Assembly: GCA_022009975.1 (NCBI GenBank) | Contig: CP091733.1 | Coordinates: forward strand, 2,462,501-2,526,500 | Reading direction: 5' to 3' | DNA: 64,000 nucleotides | DNA from: Phocaeicola vulgatus | GTDB lineage: Bacteria > Bacteroidota > Bacteroidia > Bacteroidales > Tannerellaceae | Part shown: positions 27,322 through 37,406 of the stretch, piece by piece | Position numbering within the stretch: position 1 is the first letter of the stretch | How the letters are laid out: every line of letters begins with the position of its first letter | The notes under the pieces: model-generated | The model's database searches: none | What the model saw: only the letters and a program-made list of their open reading frames with translations | What the model was told of the DNA's origin: nothing | Translations under genes and position numbers: made by a program

Positions 27322-30117
27322 CTAAAATCTTACCGGATGCGGAGAACCCACTCTTCCACCGCCGCCAAAAGGAGGACGACCGCCACGCATATCCTTTTCA
27401 GATCCGCCACCTTTGAATATGCTGAAACGATAGATGAAATGGAACATAAAATAGCTACTCAACGTATTGTATTCCGAATCAGTAATGCTGCTCGCTGTCA
27501 CAGTACGGGAAATATTACTTCGTTGCTGCAAAATGTCGTATATCTTAAAACGCAGCGTTCCTTGGTTGTTCTTCAAGAACGATTTGGACAACGAAGCATT
27601 CCACAACACCTCTTTCTGCTCAAATCCTTCTGTATATCCAGAATTGGCAGACCAATTAATATCGCTTTCCACCTTAAAATTATATGGCAAATAAAGTGTG
27701 GTACTTCCTCCGACTCCATAATTAAAGATATTCATATCCTGTTGTCCTTGCAAGGAGTTGCGGGTAGAACTGTACCGGAAGTTGCCACTTAAGCCCAAAT
27801 CAATATAAGTAGACCGGAAATCCACTCTGGCACGTTCCACAGCTGACACGGTTTTGCTCAGATTCTTTTCCCCATTGATGAAACTATTCATATTTCCATA
27901 AGAAGCCGTCATGTGATTACTAACAGAGAATTTTTTATTCTTCAACGGCATGTTCATCATCATACGTCCATTAAAATTGTAGTTTCCATTGACATTCTCG
28001 TAAGTTGTCCTTCGTCCTCCAGTCGTACCATCGAATATCGTTTTGCTTACAATGTCATTCACCACATAACTACCATTGATTGAAGCCATTATTGCCTGCT
28101 GCTTTTCCGGGACGAATTTCCCGAAATCGGCACGCAAACGATTGGTGTATCTGGGTTTCAAATCCGGATTACCCATAACTATATTCAAAGGGTCTGAGTT
28201 ATCAATTACCGGTTGCATCTGCGTCATGCTCGGCTGGCTGGTCTGCCCATCATAATACACTCTCAAACTGGCTTGCTTGCTGAAACGATAATTAAAGCGT
28301 AGCATGGGCGATACATTTATGACATTCCTTTTCAGAGAAGAAAGTATGGTATCACCAATGAAGTTTTCACTCTTGGAATAAGAAGGGTCTAAGTTGAAAC
28401 CCAAAGTGAAATTATATTTTGCACGTTGTGCTTTAAAGCTCAGGCTGGCACGTTGGTTTATATAATAATTACGATAGTTTTTACTATATGCAGTATCCAA
28501 TACATTATATTCCCCACTTGTTCCATCTTGATTATACGCATTCTTCAACGATTCCTGATTCCGTTGTGAAAAGCTATAAGTAGCTTGCAAGAAATTGTTA
28601 TGCCCCAACGGTTCTACCCATGACAAGTAAGCACGATAGTTGAAACTCTTGTTGTCATAACGGATATGTTGGTCTATCAGATTGCTCCGCTGTTCCTGCA
28701 AGTATTCGGTATTTGAATAATTGACCTCATTGTTGTACGAATCATTATATCCTCCGGACAAAGAAAAGCTTAAGACACGGCCTTTGTTATTCAATTTGCG
28801 GCTATATTCCAAACGAGCATTCATATTGTATCCCGAGCCATTTGACAAAGATTCCGAGTTGCTTCGGTTCAACGTGTCAGTATTGATACGTGTATCTTTC
28901 ATCTGTCTCTGCGCAGAACTATTATGGCTATAACTGAAATTAGGAATGAAATAGATTTGGGTCATGGTGTCCGGCTTCCAATCCAAACGGAAATTCACCC
29001 CCACATTATCGCTCTTATTGTTTGACAATACAGAATTGTTGGAATAAGAGACACTGTCACCCGGCAAAAAAGTCTGCTCTTTACTATTTTTCTCCGCATC
29101 ATTGTCCGAATGGGAATAACGAGTGTTTCCTCCCAAGGTAATCTTTTTATTAAACTCTTTGCTGAAGTTCAAACCACCATTGCCTGATGTTGTGATACCC
29201 GAACCGGCATTTGCCCCACGCAAACCGCCTCTCATTCCCGAAAACATAGAAGTAGCCATATCCGAAAAGCCCATATTGTTGGTATTGTTCACACCTCCCA
29301 TAAAGGTCATTTGGTCATTATTTATAAAGCGGTTGACCATTGCATTGCCTTCATAACGGTCTTTGCTGCCATAGCCGGCGAAAGCATTACCGAACCAGCC
29401 CTGTTTCATGCCCGGCTTGACGGTCAAGTTCAATATGGTTTCCTCTTCCCCATCATCAAAACCAGTCATTTGCGCCATGTCGCTTTTCCTGTCTGTCACT
29501 TGCACTTTATCCACCATTTTGGCTGGTAAGTTTTTCGAAGCCACTTTGGGGTCGTCGGAAAAGAACTCTTTCCCGTCAACCATGATTTTCTTGATTTCTT
29601 TACCGTTTACTGTTACTTTTCCTTCACTATCGACTTCGACACCCGGCATCTTTTTCAGCAAGTCTTCCAACATGGATCCTTCAGCCACCTTAAAAGAATC
29701 AGCGTTATATTCAGTGGTATCATTACGAACCACGACTTCAGCCGCTTTGCCCGTAACAACAGCAGCAGCCAATACCACACCGGAATCATCCAAATCAATG
29801 TTACCCAATTTAACCGGATTGCTTTTCCCCGTAATAAGCAAGTTCTGATAGTACGGCTCAAATCCCATGTAAGTTATATTTAATATATAAGTACCTTTCG
29901 TGATATTACGCAGGATAAATGCTCCATTTTTATCGGTTGCCACGCCACCAACCATTGAACTGTCTTTGGCATTCAACAAACGCACTGCCGCCTGCTCAAT
30001 ACCTTGTTGCGTTTGCTTTTCTAACACTTTACCTGTCACATCAACTCCTTTTTGCTGGGCAAACGCAACACTTTGCCCCAACATCACCAATAACAGGATT
30101 ACAAAATACTTCTTCAT
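27322..30117 (-). CDS. TonB-dependent-receptor-like outer-membrane beta-barrel protein
   Basis: A 931-residue outer-membrane protein. Signal peptide MKKYFVILLLVMLGQSVAFAQ is followed by a CarboxypepD_reg-like domain (about 25-105), then a plug-like region (NDTTEYNADSFKV, LPGVEVD-type motif, VDGKEFFSDDP) and a long beta-barrel of the OMP_b-brl_3 family rich in aromatic/Asn strands. The C-terminus ends in a Gly/Arg/Pro-rich tail (RGGRPPFGGGGRVG). No adjacent SusD is present, so it is a stand-alone barrel of this family rather than a SusCD pair. Substrate unknown. Confidence 0.85.
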   Translation of the reverse strand: MKKYFVILLLVMLGQSVAFAQQKGVDVTGKVLEKQTQQGIEQAAVRLLNAKDSSMVGGVATDKNGAFILRNITKGTYILNITYMGFEPYYQNLLITGKSNPVKLGNIDLDDSGVVLAAAVVTGKAAEVVVRNDTTEYNADSFKVAEGSMLEDLLKKMPGVEVDSEGKVTVNGKEIKKIMVDGKEFFSDDPKVASKNLPAKMVDKVQVTDRKSDMAQMTGFDDGEEETILNLTVKPGMKQGWFGNAFAGYGSKDRYEGNAMVNRFINNDQMTFMGGVNNTNNMGFSDMATSMFSGMRGGLRGANAGSGITTSGNGGLNFSKEFNKKITLGGNTRYSHSDNDAEKNSKEQTFLPGDSVSYSNNSVLSNNKSDNVGVNFRLDWKPDTMTQIYFIPNFSYSHNSSAQRQMKDTRINTDTLNRSNSESLSNGSGYNMNARLEYSRKLNNKGRVLSFSLSGGYNDSYNNEVNYSNTEYLQEQRSNLIDQHIRYDNKSFNYRAYLSWVEPLGHNNFLQATYSFSQRNQESLKNAYNQDGTSGEYNVLDTAYSKNYRNYYINQRASLSFKAQRAKYNFTLGFNLDPSYSKSENFIGDTILSSLKRNVINVSPMLRFNYRFSKQASLRVYYDGQTSQPSMTQMQPVIDNSDPLNIVMGNPDLKPRYTNRLRADFGKFVPEKQQAIMASINGSYVVNDIVSKTIFDGTTGGRRTTYENVNGNYNFNGRMMMNMPLKNKKFSVSNHMTASYGNMNSFINGEKNLSKTVSAVERARVDFRSTYIDLGLSGNFRYSSTRNSLQGQQDMNIFNYGVGGSTTLYLPYNFKVESDINWSANSGYTEGFEQKEVLWNASLSKSFLKNNQGTLRFKIYDILQQRSNISRTVTASSITDSEYNTLSSYFMFHFIYRFSIFKGGGSEKDMRGGRPPFGGGGRVGSPHPVRF

Positions 30118-30288
30118 GCCTCGATATGTTATTTCATTCAACATAATAAATGACTGAATAGTGGACGGTTTGTTTAAAACGCGCCATTTCCTTTAATAAA
30201 CATTAACATCACGACATGCTAACAAGCAAAGCTCAACTTTCTACCATTTACTCTACCCTTTTCATACATGGATTCCATAATTTATACT

Positions 30289-30296
30289 TACATTTG
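30289..30296 (+). promoter_or_regulatory. Bacteroidales -7 promoter box (TACATTTG)
   Basis: Exact TAnnTTTG match 52 bases before the ATG at 30348; likely promoter of the amino-acid symporter. Confidence 0.45.
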
Positions 30297-30347
30297 CCCT
30301 ATTCATAATAAAGAATCAAACAACACATATAAACTTACAAGACAAAT

Positions 30348-31785
30348 ATGACAATGCTACAAGATTCATTGACTCAGATAAACGACTTTATGGACCTATA
30401 TTATCATCACCGTATTAATAGGCTGTGCCTTGTTTTTCACTTGGCGCACCCGATTCGTCCAATTCAGGCTGATAAAGGAAATGATATCTCTATTGCTCCA
30501 TCCAGACAAAATAGAGCCCAACGAGATTGGTCGTGACGAACTCTCTGAAAGCCTTCCAGTAGATGGGAAAATAAAGCACATATCGTCTTTCCAAGCCTTT
30601 GTCGTTGCTTTGGCGAGCCGCATCGGTACAGGCAATTTAGCAGGAGTGGCGACAGCCATCAGCGTGGGCGGTCCTGGTGCCGTCTTTTGGATGTGGGTAT
30701 TGGCTTTATTAGGATCTTCATCTGCTTTCATAGAATCCACACTTGCCCAACTATACAAACGAAAAGGAGAAACATCGTTTTATGGAGGTCCGGCATATTA
30801 TATGAAATACGGACTTGGTAAAAGTTGGATGGGCATTGTGTTTGCCATCTTGATGATCATCACTTTCGGGTTTGCTTATAATTCCGTACAAAGCAACACC
30901 ATTTGTGCTGCTTGGGAAAAAGCATTTGGTATTGATACGACTCTCATGGGAATTATATTAACGGGATTGACATTGGTGATTATCTTTGGAGGCATACATC
31001 GCGTTGCCAAGTTCTCATCAGCTGTGGTTCCAGTAATGGCTGTTTTCTATTTAGCAGTAGCCATAGGCATTGTTCTATGGAACATAACACTTCTTCCCAA
31101 AATATTACTTACGATAATCGAAAATGCTTTCGGTTTCCACCAAGCTGCCGGAGGAATGTTGGGAGTGACAGTTATACAAGGCATCAAACGAGGTCTGTTC
31201 AGCAACGAAGCGGGAGAAGGTAGCGCACCTAATGCCGCAGCAACCGCAACTGTAAGCCATCCGGTCAAGCAAGGCTTGATACAAGCATTGGGCGTATTTA
31301 CTGATACATTGGTCATCTGTTCTTGTACTGCATTCATTATTCTCCTAAGTGGAGTTGACGTCACAACGTCTAATGGCATTCAATTGACACAAGTTGCCTT
31401 AAGTACAGAAATCGGAGAAATAGGAGATGTTTTTATTGCTATCCTGATATGGATGTTTGCTTTTAGCAGCATCATAGGCAACTATTATTACGGCGAGACA
31501 AATGTCCGTTACATTACTCCGGTTAAGCACGCTGTTTTTATTTACCGCTTAGCTGTTGCAGCCATGGTCATGATAGGAGCTGTCATCACTCTTGATTTTG
31601 CATGGTGCCTTGCCGATCTTACCATGGCGATGCTGACTGTTTTCAATTTAATTGCCATTGTCCTATTGTCACGCCAAGCTATATTTCTGCTAAATGACTA
31701 CCGACAGCAGAAAAAGGAGGGAAAGAATCCCCAATTCAGCAAACAGCAAATGCCGGAGATTGCCGACAAGTTGGAAGCTTGGTAA
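30348..31785 (+). CDS. Alanine/sodium symporter (AGCS family; frameshifted near 5' end)
   Basis: Inner-membrane Na+:alanine (or glycine) symporter. About eleven helices and the family motifs ASRIGTGNLAGVATAISVGGPGA, FYGGPAYYM, GLFSNEAGEGSAPNAAA and the late GETNVRY. The first about 14 residues (MTMLQDSLTQINDF) are in another frame: a net two-base loss or one-base gain near 30390 separates them from the helix beginning MWTYIIITVLIGCALFF. Repaired length is about 478 residues. The start may be the Met at 30354. Confidence 0.88.
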
Positions 31786-31844
31786 AGGCATTTACGTCTT
31801 TCTAAAAGAACGTGAACATTTTCCCTATCTGTCATTATCCAACC

Positions 31845-32546
31845 CTATTCAAACGACAGATAGGGCTTCAAGCGTTTTATATCCTGCTCGGTAAATTCTT
31901 CCAGCAACTTCAATTCATTCCAACCCGAAAGCTTTCCTTTTCGCTTTATGCAATTCAATATGACTACCGTTTGTTGCTTATTAAGATAAGGATGGCGGAT
32001 CAAAGTCCGAAAATCGGCTTGGTTGACATGTAAAGGTAAAACCAAACTACTATCCACCCTAAACCAAGGATTTAGCTTTTCATACCGTTCTTCATCTATT
32101 CCATACACTTCAGCCAGTTGCTCTACCGTATAAAAACCACCCAACAAAGCCCGGTACTTGACAATTCTCTTTGAGAAAGAACTTCCTATTCCTGGAATCT
32201 TTTGCAAAATGGTCGTATCGGCACTGTTCAACTCAACGACTACCTTTTCCTTATATTTGGTTGTATAATTTCTGTGAGAAGAAGAATAAGGAGCATGAAA
32301 CGAACGTGTCTTAACTTTCTCCACTTTTTTAGGAAGGACTTCCGCCTTCAATAATCCTGGATCTTTGGGAACAGATAAAACAGAACTGTCTTGTAAAGAT
32401 ATAAGCTCTTGCCGTTTTTCATCCTCGACCTCAACTGGACTTGTGAACCACAAGACAATGCCTATTGCTATTATTATGAAAGAAAGGAAAATCAGAGCAC
32501 GTCTTTCACTCGAAGAAAAATAAAAAAAATCTTGCCAATTTCTCAT
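31845..32546 (-). CDS. Membrane-anchored helix-hairpin-helix (ComEA-like) protein
   Basis: A 233-residue protein with one N-terminal transmembrane helix (about 17-35), a Lys-rich linker and tandem HhH motifs: VELNSADTTILQKIPGIGSSFSKRIVKYRALLGGF and the following YGIDEERYEKL. A further HhH-like HVNQADFRTLIRHPYL comes near the end. Resembles ComEA-type DNA-binding proteins with the helix acting as anchor, so a DNA uptake or binding role is plausible but not shown. Divergent from topA. Confidence 0.8.
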   Translation of the reverse strand: MRNWQDFFYFSSSERRALIFLSFIIIAIGIVLWFTSPVEVEDEKRQELISLQDSSVLSVPKDPGLLKAEVLPKKVEKVKTRSFHAPYSSSHRNYTTKYKEKVVVELNSADTTILQKIPGIGSSFSKRIVKYRALLGGFYTVEQLAEVYGIDEERYEKLNPWFRVDSSLVLPLHVNQADFRTLIRHPYLNKQQTVVILNCIKRKGKLSGWNELKLLEEFTEQDIKRLKPYLSFE

Positions 32547-32642
32547 AGTTAATCTGCTTTAATTTGGATTGCGAAAGACAAAGATAACAAGTCCCCGTTA
32601 AAAAAGAAAAGAATGTTATAGGAATTTATAAAGATTATCTTG

Positions 32643-32650
32643 TACATTTG
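32643..32650 (+). promoter_or_regulatory. Bacteroidales -7 promoter box (TACATTTG)
   Basis: Exact TAnnTTTG match 32 bases before the topA ATG at 32682. Confidence 0.45.
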
Positions 32651-32681
32651 CACCCGATTTCTAATTAGAGATGGAATTAAT

Positions 32682-35027
32682 ATGCAAAAGAATCTGGTAA
32701 TCGTGGAGTCTCCCGCCAAGGCAAAGACTATAGAAAAGTTTTTAGGGAAAGACTTTAAGGTCATGTCAAGCTACGGACATATCCGCGACTTGAAAACAAA
32801 AGTATTCAGTATTGACATCGAGCACAATTATGCTCCACAATACGAAATTCCGGCAGATAAGAAAAAATTGGTTTCTGAACTAAAGGCCGAAGCAAAAGAA
32901 TCAGAAATGATATGGCTCGCATCCGATGAGGACCGCGAAGGAGAAGCTATATCGTGGCATTTGTATGAGGTTTTGGGATTGAAGCCTGAGAGAACACGCC
33001 GTATTGTCTTTCATGAAATTACCAAAAACGCTATTCTACATGCCATTGAGACGCCCCGGAACATTGACATGAATTTGGTCAACGCACAACAAGCGCGCCG
33101 TGTACTTGACCGCATCGTGGGTTTTGAACTCTCTCCTATTTTATGGAGGAAAATCAAACCGGCATTGTCAGCCGGCCGTGTCCAATCCGTTGCAGTCCGG
33201 CTTATCGTGGAAAGGGAACGGGAAATCAACCAGTTTGTAACCGAGGCAAATTACCGTATCATTGCAGAGTTTGTTTTACCGGATGGAAAAACTGTGCTCA
33301 AAGCAGAGTTGAATCACAGACCTAAGACAAAAGAAGAGGCTATTTCTTTCTTGGAATCATGCAAAAATGCGACCTTTACCATTGAGGATATCTCTCAAAA
33401 GCCTTTAAAGAAATCACCGGCTCCTCCTTTTACTACTTCTACTTTACAACAAGAAGCAGCAAGGAAGTTGGGCTATTCCGTATCTCAAACCATGGCAATC
33501 GCTCAGCGTCTTTACGAGTCCGGATTCATCACCTACATGCGTACAGACTCTTTCAACCTTAGCGACTTAGCCTTGAACACGGCAAAAGAGACAATCATTG
33601 GCACTTATGGTGATAAATATTATAAGTTCCGCCAATATCATACAAAAAGTAAAGGAGCCCAGGAAGCGCACGAAGCCATCCGCCCTACTTACATTGCACA
33701 TTCCGAAATCAGCGGTACGGCACAAGAGAAGAAACTATATGACTTGATTCGCAAACGCACCATCGCATGCCAAATGGCTGATGCGGAATTGGAACGTACA
33801 ACCATATCCATTGCCATTAGTGGAACGAATGAAAAATTCATAGCGACAGGAGAAGTCATATCCTTCGATGGTTTCTTACAGGTCTACAGAGAAGGCTCTG
33901 ATGAAGAAAATGACAAAGAAGAAGAAAACGGCTTACTTCCAACCGTGCACTTGAACGACAAGTTGCAAATGAAAGGGATTGTCTCAACCGAACGTTTCAC
34001 TCAAAGACCCGCCCGTTATACAGAAGCGAGCCTTGTCAGACGTTTGGAAGAATTAGGCATAGGACGCCCATCTACCTATGCGCCTACTATCCAAACAATC
34101 CAAAACAGACAATATGTCGCCAAAGGGGACAAAGAGGGAGTCGCACGTGATTACCATGTCATCACCTTGAGCAAGAAAGGGATTGAGGAGCAAGTCAAAA
34201 CAGAAATTGCTGGAGCTGACAGGAATAAGTTGATGCCAACAGACATAGGAATCGTCGTAAATGACTTCCTGATGAAGTATTTCCAATTGGTAATGGACTA
34301 CAACTTCACCGCTAAAGTTGAAAAGGAGTTCGACTCCATAGCGGAAGGTAACGAAGTTTGGACATCTGTCATCGACCAATTCTACAAAGTGTTCCATCCT
34401 GTTGTAGATGAAGCCAATTCGATTCATACAGAATATAAAGTTGGAGAACGCTTCTTAGGAACTGACCCTAAGAGCGGAAAACCAGTATTCGTGAAAATCG
34501 GAAGGTTCGGTCCTATGGCGCAAATAGGAGATTCCAACTCGGACAACAAAAGCGGGGAGAAACCTCAATTTGCCACATTACAAAAAGGCCAATCCATTGA
34601 AACCATCACATTGGAAGAGGCTCTGAAATTGTTTGATTTGCCCAGAACTCTCGGGGAATATGAAGGCAAAGTGGTCGTTGCAGCCATCGGAAGATTCGGC
34701 CCGTTTATCCGCCACGATGGGAAATTCGTTTCCATCCCCAAAACATCCAATCCCTACAGTATTACATTGGATGAGGCTATTCTACTGATCCAAGACAAAC
34801 GACAAAAAGATGAACAACGTTTCATCAAAAAGTTTGACGAGGAAGCGGAATTACAAATCCTAAACGGCAGATTCGGACCTTACATTGCTTACAAAGGGAA
34901 CAACTATAAAATTCCAAAAGCAGGTTATGTGCCGGCGGAAATGACGTTGGAAGACTGTTTGAAACTTGTACAAGAATCAGCAGAAAAACCAGCAGCAAAG
35001 AAACGCACGACAAAAAAGAAAGCATAG
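32682..35027 (+). CDS. topA: DNA topoisomerase I
   Basis: A 781-residue type IA topoisomerase that relaxes negative supercoils. The TOPRIM domain has VIVESPAKAKTIEKFLG and ASDEDREGEAISWHL. The catalytic Tyr is in GFITYMRTDS (about residue 290), followed by EAHEAIRPT. The C-terminal part carries repeated topo-C domains (RFGPMAQIG, RFGPFIRHDG, RFGPYIAYKG) instead of classical zinc fingers, and a Lys-rich tail. Start 32682 (MQKNLVIVESP) is preferred over an upstream frame extension. Confidence 0.95.
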   Translation: MQKNLVIVESPAKAKTIEKFLGKDFKVMSSYGHIRDLKTKVFSIDIEHNYAPQYEIPADKKKLVSELKAEAKESEMIWLASDEDREGEAISWHLYEVLGLKPERTRRIVFHEITKNAILHAIETPRNIDMNLVNAQQARRVLDRIVGFELSPILWRKIKPALSAGRVQSVAVRLIVEREREINQFVTEANYRIIAEFVLPDGKTVLKAELNHRPKTKEEAISFLESCKNATFTIEDISQKPLKKSPAPPFTTSTLQQEAARKLGYSVSQTMAIAQRLYESGFITYMRTDSFNLSDLALNTAKETIIGTYGDKYYKFRQYHTKSKGAQEAHEAIRPTYIAHSEISGTAQEKKLYDLIRKRTIACQMADAELERTTISIAISGTNEKFIATGEVISFDGFLQVYREGSDEENDKEEENGLLPTVHLNDKLQMKGIVSTERFTQRPARYTEASLVRRLEELGIGRPSTYAPTIQTIQNRQYVAKGDKEGVARDYHVITLSKKGIEEQVKTEIAGADRNKLMPTDIGIVVNDFLMKYFQLVMDYNFTAKVEKEFDSIAEGNEVWTSVIDQFYKVFHPVVDEANSIHTEYKVGERFLGTDPKSGKPVFVKIGRFGPMAQIGDSNSDNKSGEKPQFATLQKGQSIETITLEEALKLFDLPRTLGEYEGKVVVAAIGRFGPFIRHDGKFVSIPKTSNPYSITLDEAILLIQDKRQKDEQRFIKKFDEEAELQILNGRFGPYIAYKGNNYKIPKAGYVPAEMTLEDCLKLVQESAEKPAAKKRTTKKKA

Positions 35028-35164
35028 TTCGGAAAGGAAAGATTCAGCGAGTATAAACATCTTTATGGGCAAGCTTGAGGAGTGATATAAATCAAATATT
35101 CCCTAAAGGATTTGTATTACTGAAAAATTTCCTTAATACATCGCTTTGGTACAGAAAAATATAT

Positions 35165-35172
35165 TACTTTTG
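35165..35172 (+). promoter_or_regulatory. pckA -7 promoter box (TACTTTTG)
   Basis: Exact TAnnTTTG match with a TTTG at 35145-35148 sixteen bases before it, slightly closer than the usual -33/-7 spacing. The leader to the pckA ATG at 35266 is about 90 bases. Confidence 0.5.
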
Positions 35173-35265
35173 TACCGTAATAAAACAAAACAGGATTGTC
35201 TGTCGTTTTTATTAGAGAGAGAACAAAATTATTATATAAAGTCAATCATTTAAATTAATTACAAG

Positions 35266-36873
35266 ATGGCTAATTTAGATTTAAGCAAGTACGGAATTGT
35301 AGATGTAAAAGAAATTCTGCACAACCCGTCTTATGAAGTTCTGTATGCAGAAGAAACAAAAGCTGGTTTGGAAGGATTCGAAGTAGGTCAAACTACTGAA
35401 TTAGGTGCTGTTAACGTAATGACAGGTATCTACACAGGCCGTTCACCTAAAGATAAATTCTTCGTTTATAACGAAGCCAGCAAGGACACTGTATGGTGGA
35501 CTTCTGACGAATACAAGAATGACAACAAACCTTGCTCTGAAGAGGCTTGGGCTGACTTGAAGGCTAAAGCTGTTAAGCAGTTGTCTGGCAAACGTTTGTT
35601 TGTTATGGATACTTTCTGTGGTGCTAATGCTGCTACTCGTTTGAAAGTTCGTTTTATCATGGAAGTTGCTTGGCAGGCTCATTTCGTTAAGAACATGTTC
35701 ATCCGCCCGACAGAAGAAGAATTGGCTAACTATGGTGAACCTGATTTCGTATCATTCAACGCTGCTAAGGCAAAAGTTGACAACTTCAAAGAACTGGGCT
35801 TGAACTCTGAAACAGCTACAGTGTTTAACTTGAAGACTAACGAACAGGTTATCTTGAACACTTGGTACGGTGGTGAAATGAAGAAAGGTATCTTCTCTAT
35901 CATGAACTACTTGAACCCGTTGAGAGGTATTGCTTCAATGCACTGCTCTGCTAACACTAACATGGAAGGTACTGATTCTGCTATCTTCTTCGGTTTGTCA
36001 GGTACAGGTAAGACAACTTTGTCAACAGACCCGAAACGTAAATTGATCGGTGACGACGAACACGGATGGGATGACGAAGGTGTATTCAACTACGAAGGCG
36101 GTTGCTATGCTAAGGTTATCAACTTGGATAAAGAAAGCGAACCAGATATTTATGCAGCTATCAAACGTGACGCTTTGTTGGAAAACGTTACAGTTGACGC
36201 TAACGGTAAGATTGATTTCGCTGATAAGAGCGTAACTGAAAACACTCGTGTTTCTTACCCAATCTATCATATTGAAAACATCGTTAAGCCGATTTCTAAA
36301 GGTCCTCACGCTCATCAGGTAATCTTCTTGTCTGCTGATGCATTCGGTGTATTGCCTCCAGTATCTATCTTGAGCGCAGAACAGGCTAAATATTACTTCT
36401 TGTCTGGCTTTACTGCTAAGTTGGCTGGTACAGAACGTGGTATTACTGAACCGACTCCTACATTCTCTGCTTGCTTCGGTGCTGCTTTCTTGAGCTTGCA
36501 TCCTACAAAATATGCAGAAGAATTGGTTAAGAAGATGGAAAGAGTTGGTGCTAAGGCTTATTTGGTTAACACAGGCTGGAACGGTACTGGCAAACGTATC
36601 TCTATCCGCGATACTCGTGGTATTATCGATGCTATCTTGGACGGCTCTATCGACAAGGCTCCTACTAAGACTATTCCGTTCTTCGATTTCGTTGTTCCAA
36701 CAGAATTGCCGGGAGTTGATCCGAAAATCCTTGATCCACGCGACACTTACGAATGTGCTTGTCAGTGGGAAGAAAAAGCTAAAGACTTGGCTGGTCGCTT
36801 CATCAAGAACTTCGCTAAGTTTACAGGTAACGAAGCTGGTAAGGCTTTGGTTGCTGCTGGTCCGAAATTGTAA
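35266..36873 (+). CDS. pckA: Phosphoenolpyruvate carboxykinase (ATP)
   Basis: A 535-residue ATP-dependent PEPCK that interconverts oxaloacetate and PEP. In Bacteroides it runs mainly in the CO2-fixing direction during fermentation to succinate. Motifs are TGRSPKDKFFV, the P-loop FFGLSGTGKTTLSTDP, the metal-binding DDEHGWDDEG and the late VNTGWNGTGKRISI. Strong bias to GCT, GGT, AAC and TTG codons indicates very high expression. It is monocistronic, with a promoter box at 35165 and a hairpin terminator at 36910. Confidence 0.96.
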   Translation: MANLDLSKYGIVDVKEILHNPSYEVLYAEETKAGLEGFEVGQTTELGAVNVMTGIYTGRSPKDKFFVYNEASKDTVWWTSDEYKNDNKPCSEEAWADLKAKAVKQLSGKRLFVMDTFCGANAATRLKVRFIMEVAWQAHFVKNMFIRPTEEELANYGEPDFVSFNAAKAKVDNFKELGLNSETATVFNLKTNEQVILNTWYGGEMKKGIFSIMNYLNPLRGIASMHCSANTNMEGTDSAIFFGLSGTGKTTLSTDPKRKLIGDDEHGWDDEGVFNYEGGCYAKVINLDKESEPDIYAAIKRDALLENVTVDANGKIDFADKSVTENTRVSYPIYHIENIVKPISKGPHAHQVIFLSADAFGVLPPVSILSAEQAKYYFLSGFTAKLAGTERGITEPTPTFSACFGAAFLSLHPTKYAEELVKKMERVGAKAYLVNTGWNGTGKRISIRDTRGIIDAILDGSIDKAPTKTIPFFDFVVPTELPGVDPKILDPRDTYECACQWEEKAKDLAGRFIKNFAKFTGNEAGKALVAAGPKL

Positions 36874-36909
36874 TTTCATCCCCGCATAGTTTTAATCTAT
36901 ACATATAAG

Positions 36910-36950
36910 AAATGCGTCAAAACATTCATTGTTTTGGCGCATTTTTATTT
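36910..36950 (+). terminator. pckA rho-independent terminator
   Basis: A 15-bp stem (36910-36924 with 36930-36944, one G-U pair), TTCAT loop and a T-rich tail, 37 bases after the pckA stop. Confidence 0.8.
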
Positions 36951-37016
36951 TATACAAATGGGAATTAAAATCCAGAAAAGGAAAGATAGGATAAGAGAGA
37001 GGCTTATACAAAAAAA

Positions 37017-37046
37017 GAAGGGCATATCCTCACGGACGCGCCCTTC
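37017..37046. other. GC-rich hairpin in the pckA-SIS spacer
   Basis: GAAGGGC (37017-37023) pairs with GCCCTTC (37040-37046) around a CCTCACGGA-containing loop, in an otherwise AT-rich 530-bp gap. A short ATG frame with a MKKSS start follows at 37065, but its Phe/Lys-rich product looks non-coding. It could be a small RNA or leader attenuator; unproven. Nothing else is seen in 36951-37406. Confidence 0.35.
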
Positions 37047-37365
37047 CAAACCAAAACCTTAACTATGAAAAAATCTTCTTGTTTGTTCAATCCTCAAAGA
37101 TTTTTACAATGCAAATATACGCACTTATTTTATATCTGCAAACTTTTCCCCTGTTTTTTTTATTTTTTCTCCTGTTTTTTTTATTCATCGCACAAAAAAA
37201 CTTTTTTCATCCCTAAATCTCTCCATATTTTTATACTTTTTTTACGAAAAAAATCAACCAACAAGAAATATAAAAACCAGTCGGCAGGAAGATTTCTAAA
37301 AGCAGGGCGCTTTTGATTTGCCACAGATATTCCCTTTGAAAGAATGAATGTTCAGATAAAAAATG

Positions 37366-37373
37366 TACTTTTG
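37366..37373 (+). promoter_or_regulatory. Bacteroidales -7 promoter box (TACTTTTG)
   Basis: Exact TAnnTTTG match 34 bases before the ATG of the SIS protein at 37407. A TTTG further upstream (about 37335) is too distant for a standard -33. Confidence 0.45.
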
Positions 37374-37406
37374 TAATCAGTATAATCAATAATTCAAATA
37401 ATAACC

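Noticed and set aside
27322..30117. SusC-type nutrient receptor
   Set aside because: No SusD follows and the barrel matches the stand-alone OMP_b-brl_3 type.
36022..36879. Long minus-strand frame opposite pckA
   Set aside because: It is a by-product of the strong codon bias of pckA; the product has no recognisable domain and lies wholly inside an essential-type gene.
37065..37316. Short frame beginning MKKSSCLF
   Set aside because: Phe/Lys/Ser low-complexity product in AT-rich DNA; no start context or homology seen.
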